Shown here in pieces: positions 26,159 to 35,090 of a stretch of 57,171 bases of DNA. The stretch lies in NCBI GenBank assembly GCA_014384545.1, contig JACNFQ010000052.1:1-57171 (forward strand), written 5' to 3'. The DNA comes from a bacterium (GTDB taxonomy: Bacteria > UBP7 > UBA6624). Within the stretch, counting starts at the first letter, position 1; every line of letters starts with the position of its first letter. Under the pieces are notes generated by a model, which worked only from the letters and a program-made list of their open reading frames with translations, ran no database searches and was not told the DNA's origin. The translations under genes were made by a program, and so were the position numbers.

Positions 26159-26501
26159 CTAAGGAGGTGTGCCTAGATAGATTGCCCATATCACTTCGCT
26201 AGCTGGGTAGGTGCTTGCTGGGGTTAGGTACTTCTTGTAGAGTTTACAGAGGCGAGACCCGTTCGGTGTACACCATTCCCCTGCACCGGGCCATTCATGA
26301 CCAGCACCCTTGAGAGTAAGGAGGGAAACCTCAACACTGGAGCACTCCCAACGCATCCATTCGACTTAATGTCCTCAAAAGTGATCCTTCCTTCCTTACC
26401 ACACCCCATCCGTCCTGCCCACATCTCCATGCTCTCTGGAACGGATGAGAACGGCATCGCCTTGCCACTTTCAAACTCGCTCCCCTGCGGGTTTGGTGGG
26501 G
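26159..26501 (-). pseudogene. Remnant of a polyhydroxybutyrate-depolymerase/feruloyl-esterase-like hydrolase
   Basis: Two minus-strand frames join into the C-terminal third of this alpha/beta-hydrolase family. Upstream frame: FESGKAMPFSSVPESMEMWAGRMGCG...IKSNG. Downstream frame, from about 26356: CSSVEVSLLTLKGAGHEWPG...YPASEVIWAIYLGTPP. The family pattern is 'GGxx..SVPETxxxWAxxNGC ... CxxGxEVxLYTIxGxGHxWPG ... xASxxIWxFF', with the catalytic His in GHEWPG. A single frameshift near 26356 separates the halves, and the N-terminal two thirds, including the Ser and Asp region, is missing because the nuclease gene ends at 26502. It is therefore a broken fragment. Confidence 0.7.
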
Positions 26502-27818
26502 TTAGAGGGGGATTGATTTGCCATCAATCAGGACCGCATAGGGGTCATAGGTAGTCGCTTCTAGGTCACCACTAAAGTCGGAGTGTTCCACCTTTACATC
26601 TAAGACGGTCACCTCTTCTCCCGTCTTTGTCTGTCCAAGGCGCTTCCCAGCAGCATCCCAACCCTTGACTAGGATTTCGCCACCATCAAGTGTTGAAAGT
26701 CGTGCACTACCAGGGCGATTCCCTCGTAGGGGGTTAGAAACCTTTACTTTTCCCTTGATTGCCTTCCCAAATCCTTCCGAACGCCATGGGGTCTCTAGCG
26801 CCATTTCCTGGTACGGTTTGCACCATGGCTTGGCATCGCACCAGTTGCAAGTTTCGGGGTGGGGGTTGGCTTCAAAAGAAGCTTCTGGCTTGCCCGATAA
26901 CCTAGAGATTTCGGCACCCGCCTCTCTAATCATCAACCCTATCGCATCGGCCTCCTTCTTGTCGGGGGCAAACCCCTCAACGTGGTCGTGCGCCGTGTAC
27001 CAGAACTCTACCCTTTTGGGTAATGCCCCCCACATCTCTTCTGCCAAATGAGCATAGATCTGTCCCTGCAAGGCATGGTCTGGTGGTAAACCCTCTACGG
27101 GGGGAGAACATCCGCCACTCTTGAAGTCTACCAAGAGGGTCCCTTCTTTGTTCTCTTGGGCGTAATCAATATAGCCCCCTACTTTGCCATCTTTACTAAA
27201 CGCAGCAACTTCCCTATGGGTGGGCATTGCTCTTTCCAGCCCCTCTGCTGTCATCCTCCCTTGGGTGATGCGGTCTAATGCCCAAAGAGCTTGGTCAATC
27301 GCTGATGTTTCTTTTCTGTCGTCCCACCTGCCCCTAGACCGTTTCGCGGTCTCAAATTGGCTCTTCTTTTTGCTCCATTGGGTGCGCACAATATGGTCTA
27401 CCCACTGGGGGGGCGAAGCCAAACTGAAGTCGCAATCAAAGACGCGTTCAATGGCATCATGGACGAGTGTCCCCACATGGAGAGCTTGGCTGTCCACAAA
27501 GGGGATCGTTCTCTCATAAGAAAAGTGATAGTTTCGGGGACACGCCAAAAACCCCTTTGCCTTAGAGAAACTCGTAGCCCCTTTCTTCCACTCACCCCGA
27601 GTCCGCTGGGGGGCAACAAGTGGAGGACCTTCCCGCATGGGGGAAAGAGGATTCTTGCCCAAGAACCATTCCTCAATCTTTAGCTCTCCCTCGGTATTGG
27701 GCCCCTCAACAACGCTCTTCGGAAACCACTGTTCATATCCATCTTGCCTTGCAAGAAGCAGTGCTTTTGCGGTCTCCCTCACCTTTGTCCATACGCCGAT
27801 TACTTCTTCTTTTGCCAT
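26502..27818 (-). CDS. PD-(D/E)XK nuclease of the RecB/Cas4 type with extra flanking domains
   Basis: 438 residues. The nuclease core has His120 (GTLVHDAIE), Asp218 (GGYIDYA), Asp231 and Lys233 (LVDFKSGG) and Gln251 (HALQGQIYAHL). Four cysteines, Cys93 (ACPRNY) and Cys324, 327 and 333 (CNWCDAKPWC), match the 4Fe-4S clamp of AddB/Cas4-type nucleases. Residues 1-55 form a separate small domain (TKVRETAKALLLARQDGYEQWFPKS...IEEWF), and residues about 350-438 look beta-rich, perhaps an OB fold. No cas, addA or phage genes are adjacent. A DNA-processing role is likely; the pathway is unknown. Confidence 0.75.
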   Translation of the reverse strand: MAKEEVIGVWTKVRETAKALLLARQDGYEQWFPKSVVEGPNTEGELKIEEWFLGKNPLSPMREGPPLVAPQRTRGEWKKGATSFSKAKGFLACPRNYHFSYERTIPFVDSQALHVGTLVHDAIERVFDCDFSLASPPQWVDHIVRTQWSKKKSQFETAKRSRGRWDDRKETSAIDQALWALDRITQGRMTAEGLERAMPTHREVAAFSKDGKVGGYIDYAQENKEGTLLVDFKSGGCSPPVEGLPPDHALQGQIYAHLAEEMWGALPKRVEFWYTAHDHVEGFAPDKKEADAIGLMIREAGAEISRLSGKPEASFEANPHPETCNWCDAKPWCKPYQEMALETPWRSEGFGKAIKGKVKVSNPLRGNRPGSARLSTLDGGEILVKGWDAAGKRLGQTKTGEEVTVLDVKVEHSDFSGDLEATTYDPYAVLIDGKSIPL

Positions 27819-27898
27819 GACGTTAGTTTACTGCTGTTTGCCAAGCCGTGTGGGGAGTTCGGAGACCTTCACCAACGATAGCCCTCTAGAATCTCCAT

Positions 27899-27919
27899 AG
27901 GGCGCCTCGTAGGCGCCCT
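27899..27919 (+). promoter_or_regulatory. Perfect 9-bp hairpin immediately before the antiporter start
   Basis: AGGGCGCCT (27899-27907), a CGT loop, and AGGCGCCCT (27911-27919) form a perfect stem followed by CTTT and then the ATG at 27924. It occupies the place where a Shine-Dalgarno sequence would sit. It may be a short-tailed attenuator-terminator or a translation-blocking hairpin. A second possible stem upstream pairs GGAGA near 27861 with TCTCC near 27892, so a structured leader is possible. Confidence 0.5.
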
Positions 27920-27923
27920 CTTT

Positions 27924-29171
27924 ATGGAACCAGGCACAGCTCTTTCACACATCCTTGACCTCCTCATTATTCTGGGGGCAGCCAAGATTGGGGCCGAGGT
28001 GATGGTTCGGTTTAAGCAACCCCCCGTAATTGGTGAGTTGTTAGCTGGTGTTGTGGTTGGTGGTAGTGTTCTAGGGTTAATTCACCCTGAGGGAGATGTG
28101 ATTAGCACTTTGGCAGAAGTAGGCGTTATCCTCTTGCTTTTTGAAGTGGGGATGGAAACGGATTTGGGCGAGTTCGTAAAGATTGGACCACAGGCGATTC
28201 TTGTCGCTCTTATTGGTATCATTTTTCCATTTGGTTTAGGTTACTACGGCTCGTTGGCGTTGGGCTTGGGTGAAGGAAGCACGATGGTCGCCCTTTTTGT
28301 GGGTGCCGCTATGACAGCAACGAGTGTTGGTATTACGGCTAGGGTCTTTGCCGACCTAAAACAGCTAGGGAGCAAGGAAGCTCGTACCGTGATTGGGGCG
28401 GCGGTGGTAGATGATATTCTGGGGTTGGTTATTTTGGCGACTGTGGTAGGGGCATTCCAGAGCGGTGGCGAGATAGAAGCGGGTGCTATTGGACTGATTG
28501 CACTCAAAGCATTTGGGTTCTTTGCCGGGGTCATCCTTTTGGGCAAAGTCTTTGCCGAACCTCTGTTCAAATTCCTATTAGCGATGCGGGTCTCTGGTTC
28601 ATTAGTTGTAGGCGCTTTTATCTTTGCCGCCATCACAGCTGTAGCAGCTGAACGGTTGGCTGGATTGGCTCCAATCGTGGGTGCTTTTGCCGCCGGTATG
28701 GTTGTGGCAGATACATCTCACGACACAGTGATTCGCGAGCGGTTAAGACCCATCGGACTGCTCTTGATTCCCATCTTCTTCCTCTCTATAGGTGCCCAAG
28801 TGGACTTGTCAGCATTGGCTTCCCCCAAGGTTCTCATTGCAGGGGGGGTCATTACTCTATTAGCGATGGCCGGAAAGATTCTTTCAGGATGGGGGGCATT
28901 TGGGCAAGGCATCAACCGGTGGGTAGTGGGCTGGGGAATGTTGCCTAGGGGCGAGGTGGGACTCATCTTTGCGTCAATCGGCTTGTCCGTAGGGTTAGTA
29001 GGTCCTGATGTGCATGGCGTCATCATTCTGATGGTCGTACTCACCACTCTAATTGCGCCTATGGTTCTTACACGACTATTAGGCAAAAAGAGCCCTGAAA
29101 CAGATTTTGAGGATGCCGCGATTCTTGAATCAACCTCCCCCCATGTGGGCGGAGGGGATAATCCTCTCTAA
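27924..29171 (+). CDS. CPA2-family Na+(K+)/H+ antiporter
   Basis: 415 residues with about 12-13 membrane helices. The N-terminal helix runs straight into FKQPPVIGELLAGVVVGGSVLG, the CPA2 signature. TATSVGIT (131-138) is the unwound helix motif and VVDD with Asp163-Asp164 is the ion-binding pair, the electrogenic type. A C-terminal polar tail of about 25 residues follows. It exchanges Na+ or K+ for protons at the inner membrane. No ribosome-binding site is visible because a perfect hairpin sits there. The neighbouring nuclease is divergent. Confidence 0.9.
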   Translation: MEPGTALSHILDLLIILGAAKIGAEVMVRFKQPPVIGELLAGVVVGGSVLGLIHPEGDVISTLAEVGVILLLFEVGMETDLGEFVKIGPQAILVALIGIIFPFGLGYYGSLALGLGEGSTMVALFVGAAMTATSVGITARVFADLKQLGSKEARTVIGAAVVDDILGLVILATVVGAFQSGGEIEAGAIGLIALKAFGFFAGVILLGKVFAEPLFKFLLAMRVSGSLVVGAFIFAAITAVAAERLAGLAPIVGAFAAGMVVADTSHDTVIRERLRPIGLLLIPIFFLSIGAQVDLSALASPKVLIAGGVITLLAMAGKILSGWGAFGQGINRWVVGWGMLPRGEVGLIFASIGLSVGLVGPDVHGVIILMVVLTTLIAPMVLTRLLGKKSPETDFEDAAILESTSPHVGGGDNPL

Positions 29172-29195
29172 CTATTCGTCCTCTACAATAAACAG

Positions 29196-29561
29196 ATGAA
29201 AGGTCAAATCTATACAGCGATTCTTACAGGTTTCTTGGTCGGTTTGGTCTTTCCCACCATCACCATGATTCCTGACATCATGATGACGAAAGTCTCCGCA
29301 GCACTTGTAGGGCTCTTCGTCCCTCTCTTTGCGGTCTTTACTGCTATTGCCATTGCGAAAGCGTGCAAGTGGGGTTTGCCCCACATGGGCAATCTCTTTG
29401 TAATCGCCTATCTCACAGAGATGCTCCCCGTTCTTGGCCCCTCGTTTGGTAGGGCAGGCCACCTTTGGGAAATCCCCCTGATTGCCCTCTTGGGCGCTGC
29501 AGGTGGTGCATTATGGAGCCTCCCCTTCGGGTTGTGGAAGAGGAACCCCAAGACTCGCTAG
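29196..29561 (+). CDS. Small polytopic membrane protein of unknown function
   Basis: 121 residues with four hydrophobic spans: ILTGFLVGLVFPTITMI, AALVGLFVPLFAVFTAIAIA, LFVIAYLTEMLPVL and IPLIALLGAAGGALWSLPFGLW. The tail is basic (KRNPKTR). I do not recognise the family. It follows the antiporter by 24 nt on the same strand, so it may be co-transcribed with it, though nothing shows a shared function. Confidence 0.6.
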   Translation: MKGQIYTAILTGFLVGLVFPTITMIPDIMMTKVSAALVGLFVPLFAVFTAIAIAKACKWGLPHMGNLFVIAYLTEMLPVLGPSFGRAGHLWEIPLIALLGAAGGALWSLPFGLWKRNPKTR

Positions 29562-29636
29562 AGGGCTAATACTCTGTTACCTAGCCTTCTTCCTCTTCTC
29601 CTCAACTTAGAGAGGGCCTCCTCATTTGATGACTCG

Positions 29637-30281
29637 GTGATGGTGAGGCTGATTGTGGGAGCGGTTCTCGTCTTGGTAGCCGTCTTTCTCGTCCTTGTGA
29701 TGCGGGCAACGAAGAAGCGGAGGGAAGAGATGGCGATGGTGGCAGAAGCGTTGGGTTGGGGTTTTCAACCCCATAGGTTTTCTCTAAAGGGCAAACCCTA
29801 CGCCCGCCTGCCGTTGCTGCGGAGGGGGTCATTCGGAACCAACGCCCTCTTGAAAGAAGGGGAAGCCGTCTCTTTCTTTGATTTTACCTATGTGGTCCAT
29901 ACGGGCAAGAGTTCCCAGGCTGTCATCCAAACGGTCGCTCTCTTCCAGTCTGAGGGTGACCTCCCGCGATTCTCCCTAAGGCCCGAACACTTTGGGGATC
30001 GCATAGCGTCCAAACTGGGCTGGAAGGATATTGACTTTGAAGATGAAGAGGACTTCTCAAACGCCTACTTCCTGAAGGGGAAGGACGAATCCGCTGTGCG
30101 GAGCCTCTTCAACTGGCACTTGCGTGATCACTTGTCCAGAGAACAGGGATGGTCCCTAGAGGGCGAGGGGCACTGGGTGCTGATTTACCGCCATGGCAAA
30201 CGCGCTTCGCCCGGAGATTATGCCCGGTTCATAGAAGCGACAGAGACGCTCTTTGGCTATCTGGAGAAATCGACCCTCTAA
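29637..30281 (+). CDS. Membrane-anchored protein of unknown function
   Basis: About 214 residues from GTG 29637 (ATG 29640 is equally possible). One N-terminal membrane helix (LIVGAVLVLVAVFLVLVMRA) is followed by a basic stop-transfer (TKKRREE) and a cytoplasmic domain with LGWGFQPHRFSLKGKPYARLPLLRRG, FFDFTYVVHTGKSSQAVIQTVALFQS and FSLRPEHFGDRIASKLGWKDIDFE. This anchored design with a 'phi-x-D-phi-x-Y...QTV' core occurs in several uncharacterised bacterial proteins. I cannot assign a function. Its stop overlaps the convergent SURF1 stop by 4 nt. Confidence 0.6.
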   Translation: MMVRLIVGAVLVLVAVFLVLVMRATKKRREEMAMVAEALGWGFQPHRFSLKGKPYARLPLLRRGSFGTNALLKEGEAVSFFDFTYVVHTGKSSQAVIQTVALFQSEGDLPRFSLRPEHFGDRIASKLGWKDIDFEDEEDFSNAYFLKGKDESAVRSLFNWHLRDHLSREQGWSLEGEGHWVLIYRHGKRASPGDYARFIEATETLFGYLEKSTL

Positions 30282-30988
30282 TCTCTAAGTTTTCTCTGGA
30301 AGGAAAGTCCAGCCCATAAGGCGTAGCCAAGAACGAGGACCACCCCACTAAACCACGTAATGGCGTAGGGAAGGTGCGGGGTATCTCGGACGGGCAATGT
30401 CCATCCAGTAACAGGTAATGAGGGGCTAGGTGGATGCCCTGCGGGGTCTTTTTCTTTGCCGACAATAACTGACCAACCCAATAGCGACAGCCCCAAATCG
30501 GCTGCCATTTCCTGGGGGGCAAAGCCTCGCCAATGGTTTCCCTCTAGACGGGGATTACCTTTCCACGCAGGCAAGAACGCTGCAATCCCATCAATCCTGT
30601 CATTGGTGGGGAGGGCATCTAAGTGAGTCTCAATTCCCTCTTGGGGTAGCCACCCACGGTCAACCAAGATTGCGTAATCAGGATTACCACCCACCAAGAA
30701 TCGCATGACCACCCTAAAGCCAGGTTGACTACTTTCGAAATACCCCACCACAAGTTGAGGTTTTCCTACAAATTCACCCTCCAAAACAACCAACCTGCGA
30801 CCCCCTTCCATAGGGCCACCCCCCGCCAATACCTCCTCGTTCTCTAAGGGTAGCAGCGCCAGTTCTTTGTGGGCAATAGCAAGCAATTCTTGTTGTTCTT
30901 GGTGCCGCTCCCATTGCCACATCCCCAACGAAGAGAAGAGTGTCAATGCCCCCACAACGGCAACCCATCCCAGTACTGTTCTAGCCAT
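30278..30988 (-). CDS. SURF1 family protein
   Basis: 236 residues with the SURF1 layout. The first membrane helix is WVAVVGALTLFSSLGMWQWERHQEQQ (the LGxWQxxR signature). A periplasmic domain contains LEGEFV, VVMRFLVGG...ILVDRGWLP and RLEGNHWRGF. The last helix is HLPYAITWFSGVVLVLGYALWAGLSFQRK (HxxYAxTWF signature). SURF1 proteins help assemble haem-copper cytochrome oxidases. No oxidase genes lie in the window, so the partner is elsewhere. It is transcribed divergently from the acetyltransferase with a 35-nt gap. Confidence 0.88.
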   Translation of the reverse strand: MARTVLGWVAVVGALTLFSSLGMWQWERHQEQQELLAIAHKELALLPLENEEVLAGGGPMEGGRRLVVLEGEFVGKPQLVVGYFESSQPGFRVVMRFLVGGNPDYAILVDRGWLPQEGIETHLDALPTNDRIDGIAAFLPAWKGNPRLEGNHWRGFAPQEMAADLGLSLLGWSVIVGKEKDPAGHPPSPSLPVTGWTLPVRDTPHLPYAITWFSGVVLVLGYALWAGLSFQRKLRD

Positions 30989-31023
30989 CCGCCAAGCCTA
31001 ATCGGTTGCTATAGACTGGTGGG

Positions 31024-31464
31024 ATGATTCGCCGCGCCGTTCTTTCTGACTTAGATGCCCTTGTAGAGCGTGGGTTAGAGGCGGCGTCGGACAGTGAGGG
31101 GTTGGCTCTGGACGCATCCGTTCTCAAGGAGGGAATCAAAGGAATACTAACTGGGGAGCAACAGGGGTATATCTGGGTAGTGGTGGAAGGGGGAATCGTT
31201 GTCGCTACGGCGATGGTGACCTTCGAGTGGAGTGATTGGCGAAACGCCCCCGTTTGGTGGCTCCAGTCGGTCAATACAGCACTCTCACACCGCCGCAAAG
31301 GTCTCCTCCGACGCCTCTATGCCCAGATCCGTTCCGAAGCGAAAGCAGCGGGTGCCTGTGCCTTGCGCCTCTATGTGGATACGGAGAACACCACAGCTTG
31401 CCAAGCGTACGAGGCGTTGGGGATGGACGGCGACCACTATCGCGTTTATGAAGAGATGCTCTAG
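31024..31464 (+). CDS. GNAT-family N-acetyltransferase
   Basis: 146 residues. The acetyl-CoA-binding motif is WWLQSVNTALSHRRKGLLRRLYAQIRSEAKAAG, the family's usual beta4-alpha3 pattern with R-x2-G-x-L, followed by LRLYVDTENTTACQAYEALGM and the closing HYRVYEEML. It acetylates an amine of unknown identity. It stands alone between a divergent SURF1 gene and a large protease gene. Confidence 0.85.
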   Translation: MIRRAVLSDLDALVERGLEAASDSEGLALDASVLKEGIKGILTGEQQGYIWVVVEGGIVVATAMVTFEWSDWRNAPVWWLQSVNTALSHRRKGLLRRLYAQIRSEAKAAGACALRLYVDTENTTACQAYEALGMDGDHYRVYEEML

Positions 31465-31494
31465 TGGATTGGGAACCCATCAAGAACGAGATCG

Positions 31495-31527
31495 TCTAGA
31501 AGGGGAAGCGTCCACCGTCCCCCTAGA
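31495..31527 (+). terminator. Possible hairpin terminator after the acetyltransferase
   Basis: TCTAG-AA-GGGGA (31495-31506) pairs with TCCCC-CTAGA (31518-31527) around an 11-nt loop, giving a ten-pair stem with one two-base bulge. There is no U-tract after it, so it is a weak terminator candidate. It lies 31 nt after the acetyltransferase stop and upstream of the protease promoter region. Confidence 0.4.
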
Positions 31528-31554
31528 TCTAACACACACCAAGAAACAGCCGTC

Positions 31555-31560
31555 TATAAT
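31555..31560 (+). promoter_or_regulatory. Candidate -10 element for the subtilase gene
   Basis: TATAAT at 31555-31560, 35 nt before the ATG of the protease gene, is a perfect -10 hexamer. No convincing -35 hexamer sits 17 nt upstream. Confidence 0.35.
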
Positions 31561-31595
31561 AATAGTTGTTCTCAGTGGGTCTCTTGGAGGTTGGT

Positions 31596-34500
31596 ATGAA
31601 TAAACGAGCAATCATCACCATCGTTCTCTTTGTAGTGGGGTGTGGTGGTGGTGGTGGCAATAATCCCCTAGTGAACGATAGAAAACCACCTACGCCCACT
31701 GAAGTTGCACTAGGGTTTGAACATGGGACACCAGGGCGACATATCCGGGCAACCACGATGGACGCTGCCGAAGGCTCCCTAGTTGTAGCAGATGGCGAGG
31801 TGTTGATTAGGTACAAAGAAGGCACACCTTGGTCAAGAATAGAGCGTGTGGTCCTGGCGTATGGCCATCTGATTGATGGGCATATCCCCGCCATCAACGC
31901 AATCAGGATTCGTCTACCGGAGGGCTTTGACCTTCAAGAAGCGATTGGCGTCTATGGTGGACTGGACTGGTCAACCTATTCAGCGCCTAACGGTATGGTG
32001 GAACTAGCCCGCACCTCAAACGACCCCCTACGGTACAGCCAGTGGTGGCATCAAACTGCAAACATTCCTACAGCTTGGGATACCTCTACCGGCGATCCAC
32101 ATCAGTCCATCGCCATCATCGACTCGGGCATTGCCAACACACACGCTGACCTATCTGGCAAAATAGATTCTGATCCCGGCTGGGATCTCTGGAACGATGA
32201 CGCTGAGCCTTGGGAGGAGTGGGGGGATTGCGGGTCGCTGTTCAACTATGGCCATGGCTCACACGTCGCCGGGATCGCCACGGCATCAAGCAACAACCTT
32301 CAAGGGGTTGCTGGCGTGTCTTGGGATACAAAGATCGTCTCATATAGGGTGTTTGGTCCTTGCTGGGGTAATGGTGCTTCGTTTTGGGATATCGCCACGG
32401 CAATCACGATGGCCGCCAAGAGACCTGACGTGGTGGTCATCAACCTTAGTTTAGGTGGCGAGGGGGCTGATGGGGTAATACACGGTGCTGTCAAGTTTGC
32501 GCACGAAAAGGGAAAGGTAATCGTTGCAGCCGCTGGGAATAGCAACTCCAGCATAGTGAATTACCCTGCCGGCTACCCCGAAGTGATTGCTGTCGCCTCT
32601 CTGGGGCAAAGCGAGTGCCGTGCTTCCTACTCAAACTATGGCTCTTGGATTGACATCGCTGCCCCCGGTGGTGAATCCAGTGTTGACAATGGCGTTCTCT
32701 CTACCTACTTTGATGGGATCACCTCCAACCTTTATGCTGGCTTACAAGGGACCTCAATGGCTTCTCCCGTTGTAGCGGGTATAGTTGCGCTCCTCAAGGC
32801 ACAACACCCCGAATGGGGGCCCGAAACAGTTAGGCAAGTACTCAAGCAGAGTGCTGACGCATCTATTTTCAACCTTGGGTGCAATGCCGGGTTCGAGAGC
32901 CTCCTAGGCGCAGGGCTAGTCGATGCTGCAGCTGCCATTGGTTCTACCGATATCACATCCCCTCAATTACAGGATGCGTTTCCTGTTGCGCCCGATGTCG
33001 TCCAGATGGTTTTCACCGAGAAGATGGATCTTTCAACACTTATCCCTGGGCAAGCTTATCTAAGGGTATGGGGAACCAGTGGGTTCCAGATACCCTCTTT
33101 GGTCCAGGTACTAGACAAGGGGAGGGACACAACCGTCTTGCTGACCTTTGATTCGCCCCTGCCCACCACGGAAACCCTCTATGCCGGCGCAGGTGCGGGC
33201 GTGACGGATCTTGCCGGAAATGCCTTCACAGGAAACGGGGTGGGCTTCGTCGCCCCTTCCGCACCTGTGAACTGGGCTTCTGCTCTTGAAAGCGCCACCG
33301 CCCAATCCAACTGTACCTTTAGTGGTGGTACAAGTGGGTTGTCAGGCATCGATGGCGATACGGCAACTGTGTGGGAGGGGTGTTCTTGGATTGACAATGG
33401 ACAGTTAGGTTCAACTTGCTTTATCAGTAGGTTTTCTGAACCTCGTTATGTGGGGCAGGTCACTGTGCATCTAGGTTGGAACGAGGATAACATGGGTGGA
33501 ATCGTCTATCTCATGATGGATGAGCAAGACAACCCATCTCTTGATGAATGTGACGCTGGGATGCTAGGAGAGTCTCACGTGCGCATCGGTGAGATTCCTG
33601 CTGGACAATCTGGGTGGATGAGCTTTGAAACAGCCTCTCCCGTCTATGCCCAAGAGGTTTATATCTGTTGGGTGTCAAGCGATGGAATGTCTTGTGCCTC
33701 AGACAAGCGCCCCACAGTCTCGGAGTTGGAAGCTTACACTGTACAGGTGCCAACGATGGAAGAGGGCTGTGTCGCGTGTTCTGTTCCAGGCCCCACCCCC
33801 ACCATTAGCCTTGTCCAAGGGGCGCTTGATCTCCGTCTAAAGTGGAAAGATATAAACTGGGCAAGTGAATACCGGGTTTATAGGGATGACGGGCTTGGCA
33901 ATTGGAACGCTGTAGCCACGCTTCCAGCTGGTACATTGAACTGGACTGATACCACTGTTGATCCAGCCACCACATACATCTATGCCTTGACCGCAGTGGA
34001 TGAAGGTGGCAATGAGACCACCTTTGGGCAAACTGCCTCTGGATTTGTGGTTCGAGGTGAGCAAGCCTCACCTCTTTGGGGGTCGCGCGCCGTTGTTCTT
34101 CATCAAGCTAGCGGGAAGCCTCGTCTTCCTTTCCAAGATGCGTATTCTTTTCGGCGGGTCAAGGATGGAGGAATGAACAGCAACATCTCCTCATGGTGGC
34201 AAAACAACATTGATACATCCACCTCAGGAGGGGATCTTGGCGTAGAACTGCGCGGTGCTATAAGTGGTGGGAACTTAGCGCTCTCCTACCTAGATGTAGG
34301 GCGCTTTTATGTGAAGACCTCCTACAACTTTGGGGGAGGATGGGTGCTGTCTACTGTTGACACAGGGGGGGCTAAAGCGAACGGGCCCTCGGTCGCCTTA
34401 GACAACAGCACCATCTTTGTCGGGTATGGGCGCGAAGCCTATTACTTCCTAGAGTCCAACGATTACTTGAGGGTAGCTACAAAGTATGCCGGCCAATCCT

Positions 34501-35090
34501 GGATTACACAGGCACCCGTTCAGGTAAATGGCCCCGTCACCACAAGCGCCCAGTTTGATTCCAAGGGCCTTCGCCATCTGTTCTATTCAGATTCGTCAGG
34601 CGGGTTGAAAGTGCTATATGACTGTGGTGTGTGGTGCTTTGAAACGGTTATTAATGAGGGTAATGGCGTCACTAGACCCCGTGCGACAGCCCTTGATGAC
34701 GGTTTCCTTTTGGCGTATTGCCAGGTAGGGAATTCGCCATCGGTTGACAGAATCGTTCTCGTTTGGGGGGGCGTTGCAACTACTTGGAACACAATCCAAC
34801 TAGGCGTGGGGGCTTCTTGTCGGGATAATGATCATTATGATGTTGGTTTAGATGCGCTTGGTCGTGTCCACTTTGTGGTTCACTTGCAGTCTGGCTCTGT
34901 TAGACACTATTGGAATGATGACTTGGGTGGTTCCCCGTGGTCTAGTGTAGATTATTCCTTCGGAATAGGTCATTTGCCTGGTGGGAACTTAGACTTGGAT
35001 GTGGGGGAGGGCGGTGTTGTTCATATCGCTTTTACGGATGGATATTCTGGATTGATTCACTATATCAAGAGTGAAGTTGGCCCCAACTAG
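31596..35090 (+). CDS. Large subtilisin-like (S8) serine protease lipoprotein
   Basis: 1164 residues from ATG 31596, preceded by GGAGG at 6 nt. A lipoprotein signal ends LFVVGC followed by a Gly run. A propeptide-like region precedes the S8 domain, which has the catalytic Asp in AIIDSGIANTHADL, His in GHGSHVAGIA and Ser in GTSMASPVVAG. Downstream come a beta-sandwich with ITSPQLQDAFPVAPDVVQMVFTEKMD, a discoidin-like stretch, a fibronectin III-like unit after GCVACS, and a C-terminal part with repeated Asp/Tyr/Trp-rich strands suggesting a propeller. It should be an outer-surface or periplasmic protease. The GC-x-AC plus FnIII module recurs near the N-terminus of the repeat lipoprotein at 41721. 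Confidence 0.88.
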   Translation: MNKRAIITIVLFVVGCGGGGGNNPLVNDRKPPTPTEVALGFEHGTPGRHIRATTMDAAEGSLVVADGEVLIRYKEGTPWSRIERVVLAYGHLIDGHIPAINAIRIRLPEGFDLQEAIGVYGGLDWSTYSAPNGMVELARTSNDPLRYSQWWHQTANIPTAWDTSTGDPHQSIAIIDSGIANTHADLSGKIDSDPGWDLWNDDAEPWEEWGDCGSLFNYGHGSHVAGIATASSNNLQGVAGVSWDTKIVSYRVFGPCWGNGASFWDIATAITMAAKRPDVVVINLSLGGEGADGVIHGAVKFAHEKGKVIVAAAGNSNSSIVNYPAGYPEVIAVASLGQSECRASYSNYGSWIDIAAPGGESSVDNGVLSTYFDGITSNLYAGLQGTSMASPVVAGIVALLKAQHPEWGPETVRQVLKQSADASIFNLGCNAGFESLLGAGLVDAAAAIGSTDITSPQLQDAFPVAPDVVQMVFTEKMDLSTLIPGQAYLRVWGTSGFQIPSLVQVLDKGRDTTVLLTFDSPLPTTETLYAGAGAGVTDLAGNAFTGNGVGFVAPSAPVNWASALESATAQSNCTFSGGTSGLSGIDGDTATVWEGCSWIDNGQLGSTCFISRFSEPRYVGQVTVHLGWNEDNMGGIVYLMMDEQDNPSLDECDAGMLGESHVRIGEIPAGQSGWMSFETASPVYAQEVYICWVSSDGMSCASDKRPTVSELEAYTVQVPTMEEGCVACSVPGPTPTISLVQGALDLRLKWKDINWASEYRVYRDDGLGNWNAVATLPAGTLNWTDTTVDPATTYIYALTAVDEGGNETTFGQTASGFVVRGEQASPLWGSRAVVLHQASGKPRLPFQDAYSFRRVKDGGMNSNISSWWQNNIDTSTSGGDLGVELRGAISGGNLALSYLDVGRFYVKTSYNFGGGWVLSTVDTGGAKANGPSVALDNSTIFVGYGREAYYFLESNDYLRVATKYAGQSWITQAPVQVNGPVTTSAQFDSKGLRHLFYSDSSGGLKVLYDCGVWCFETVINEGNGVTRPRATALDDGFLLAYCQVGNSPSVDRIVLVWGGVATTWNTIQLGVGASCRDNDHYDVGLDALGRVHFVVHLQSGSVRHYWNDDLGGSPWSSVDYSFGIGHLPGGNLDLDVGEGGVVHIAFTDGYSGLIHYIKSEVGPN

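Noticed and set aside
27819-27923. Named lithium or sodium riboswitch before the antiporter
   Set aside because: A hairpin is clear, but I could not match the leader to a consensus with confidence, so it is left as an unnamed element.
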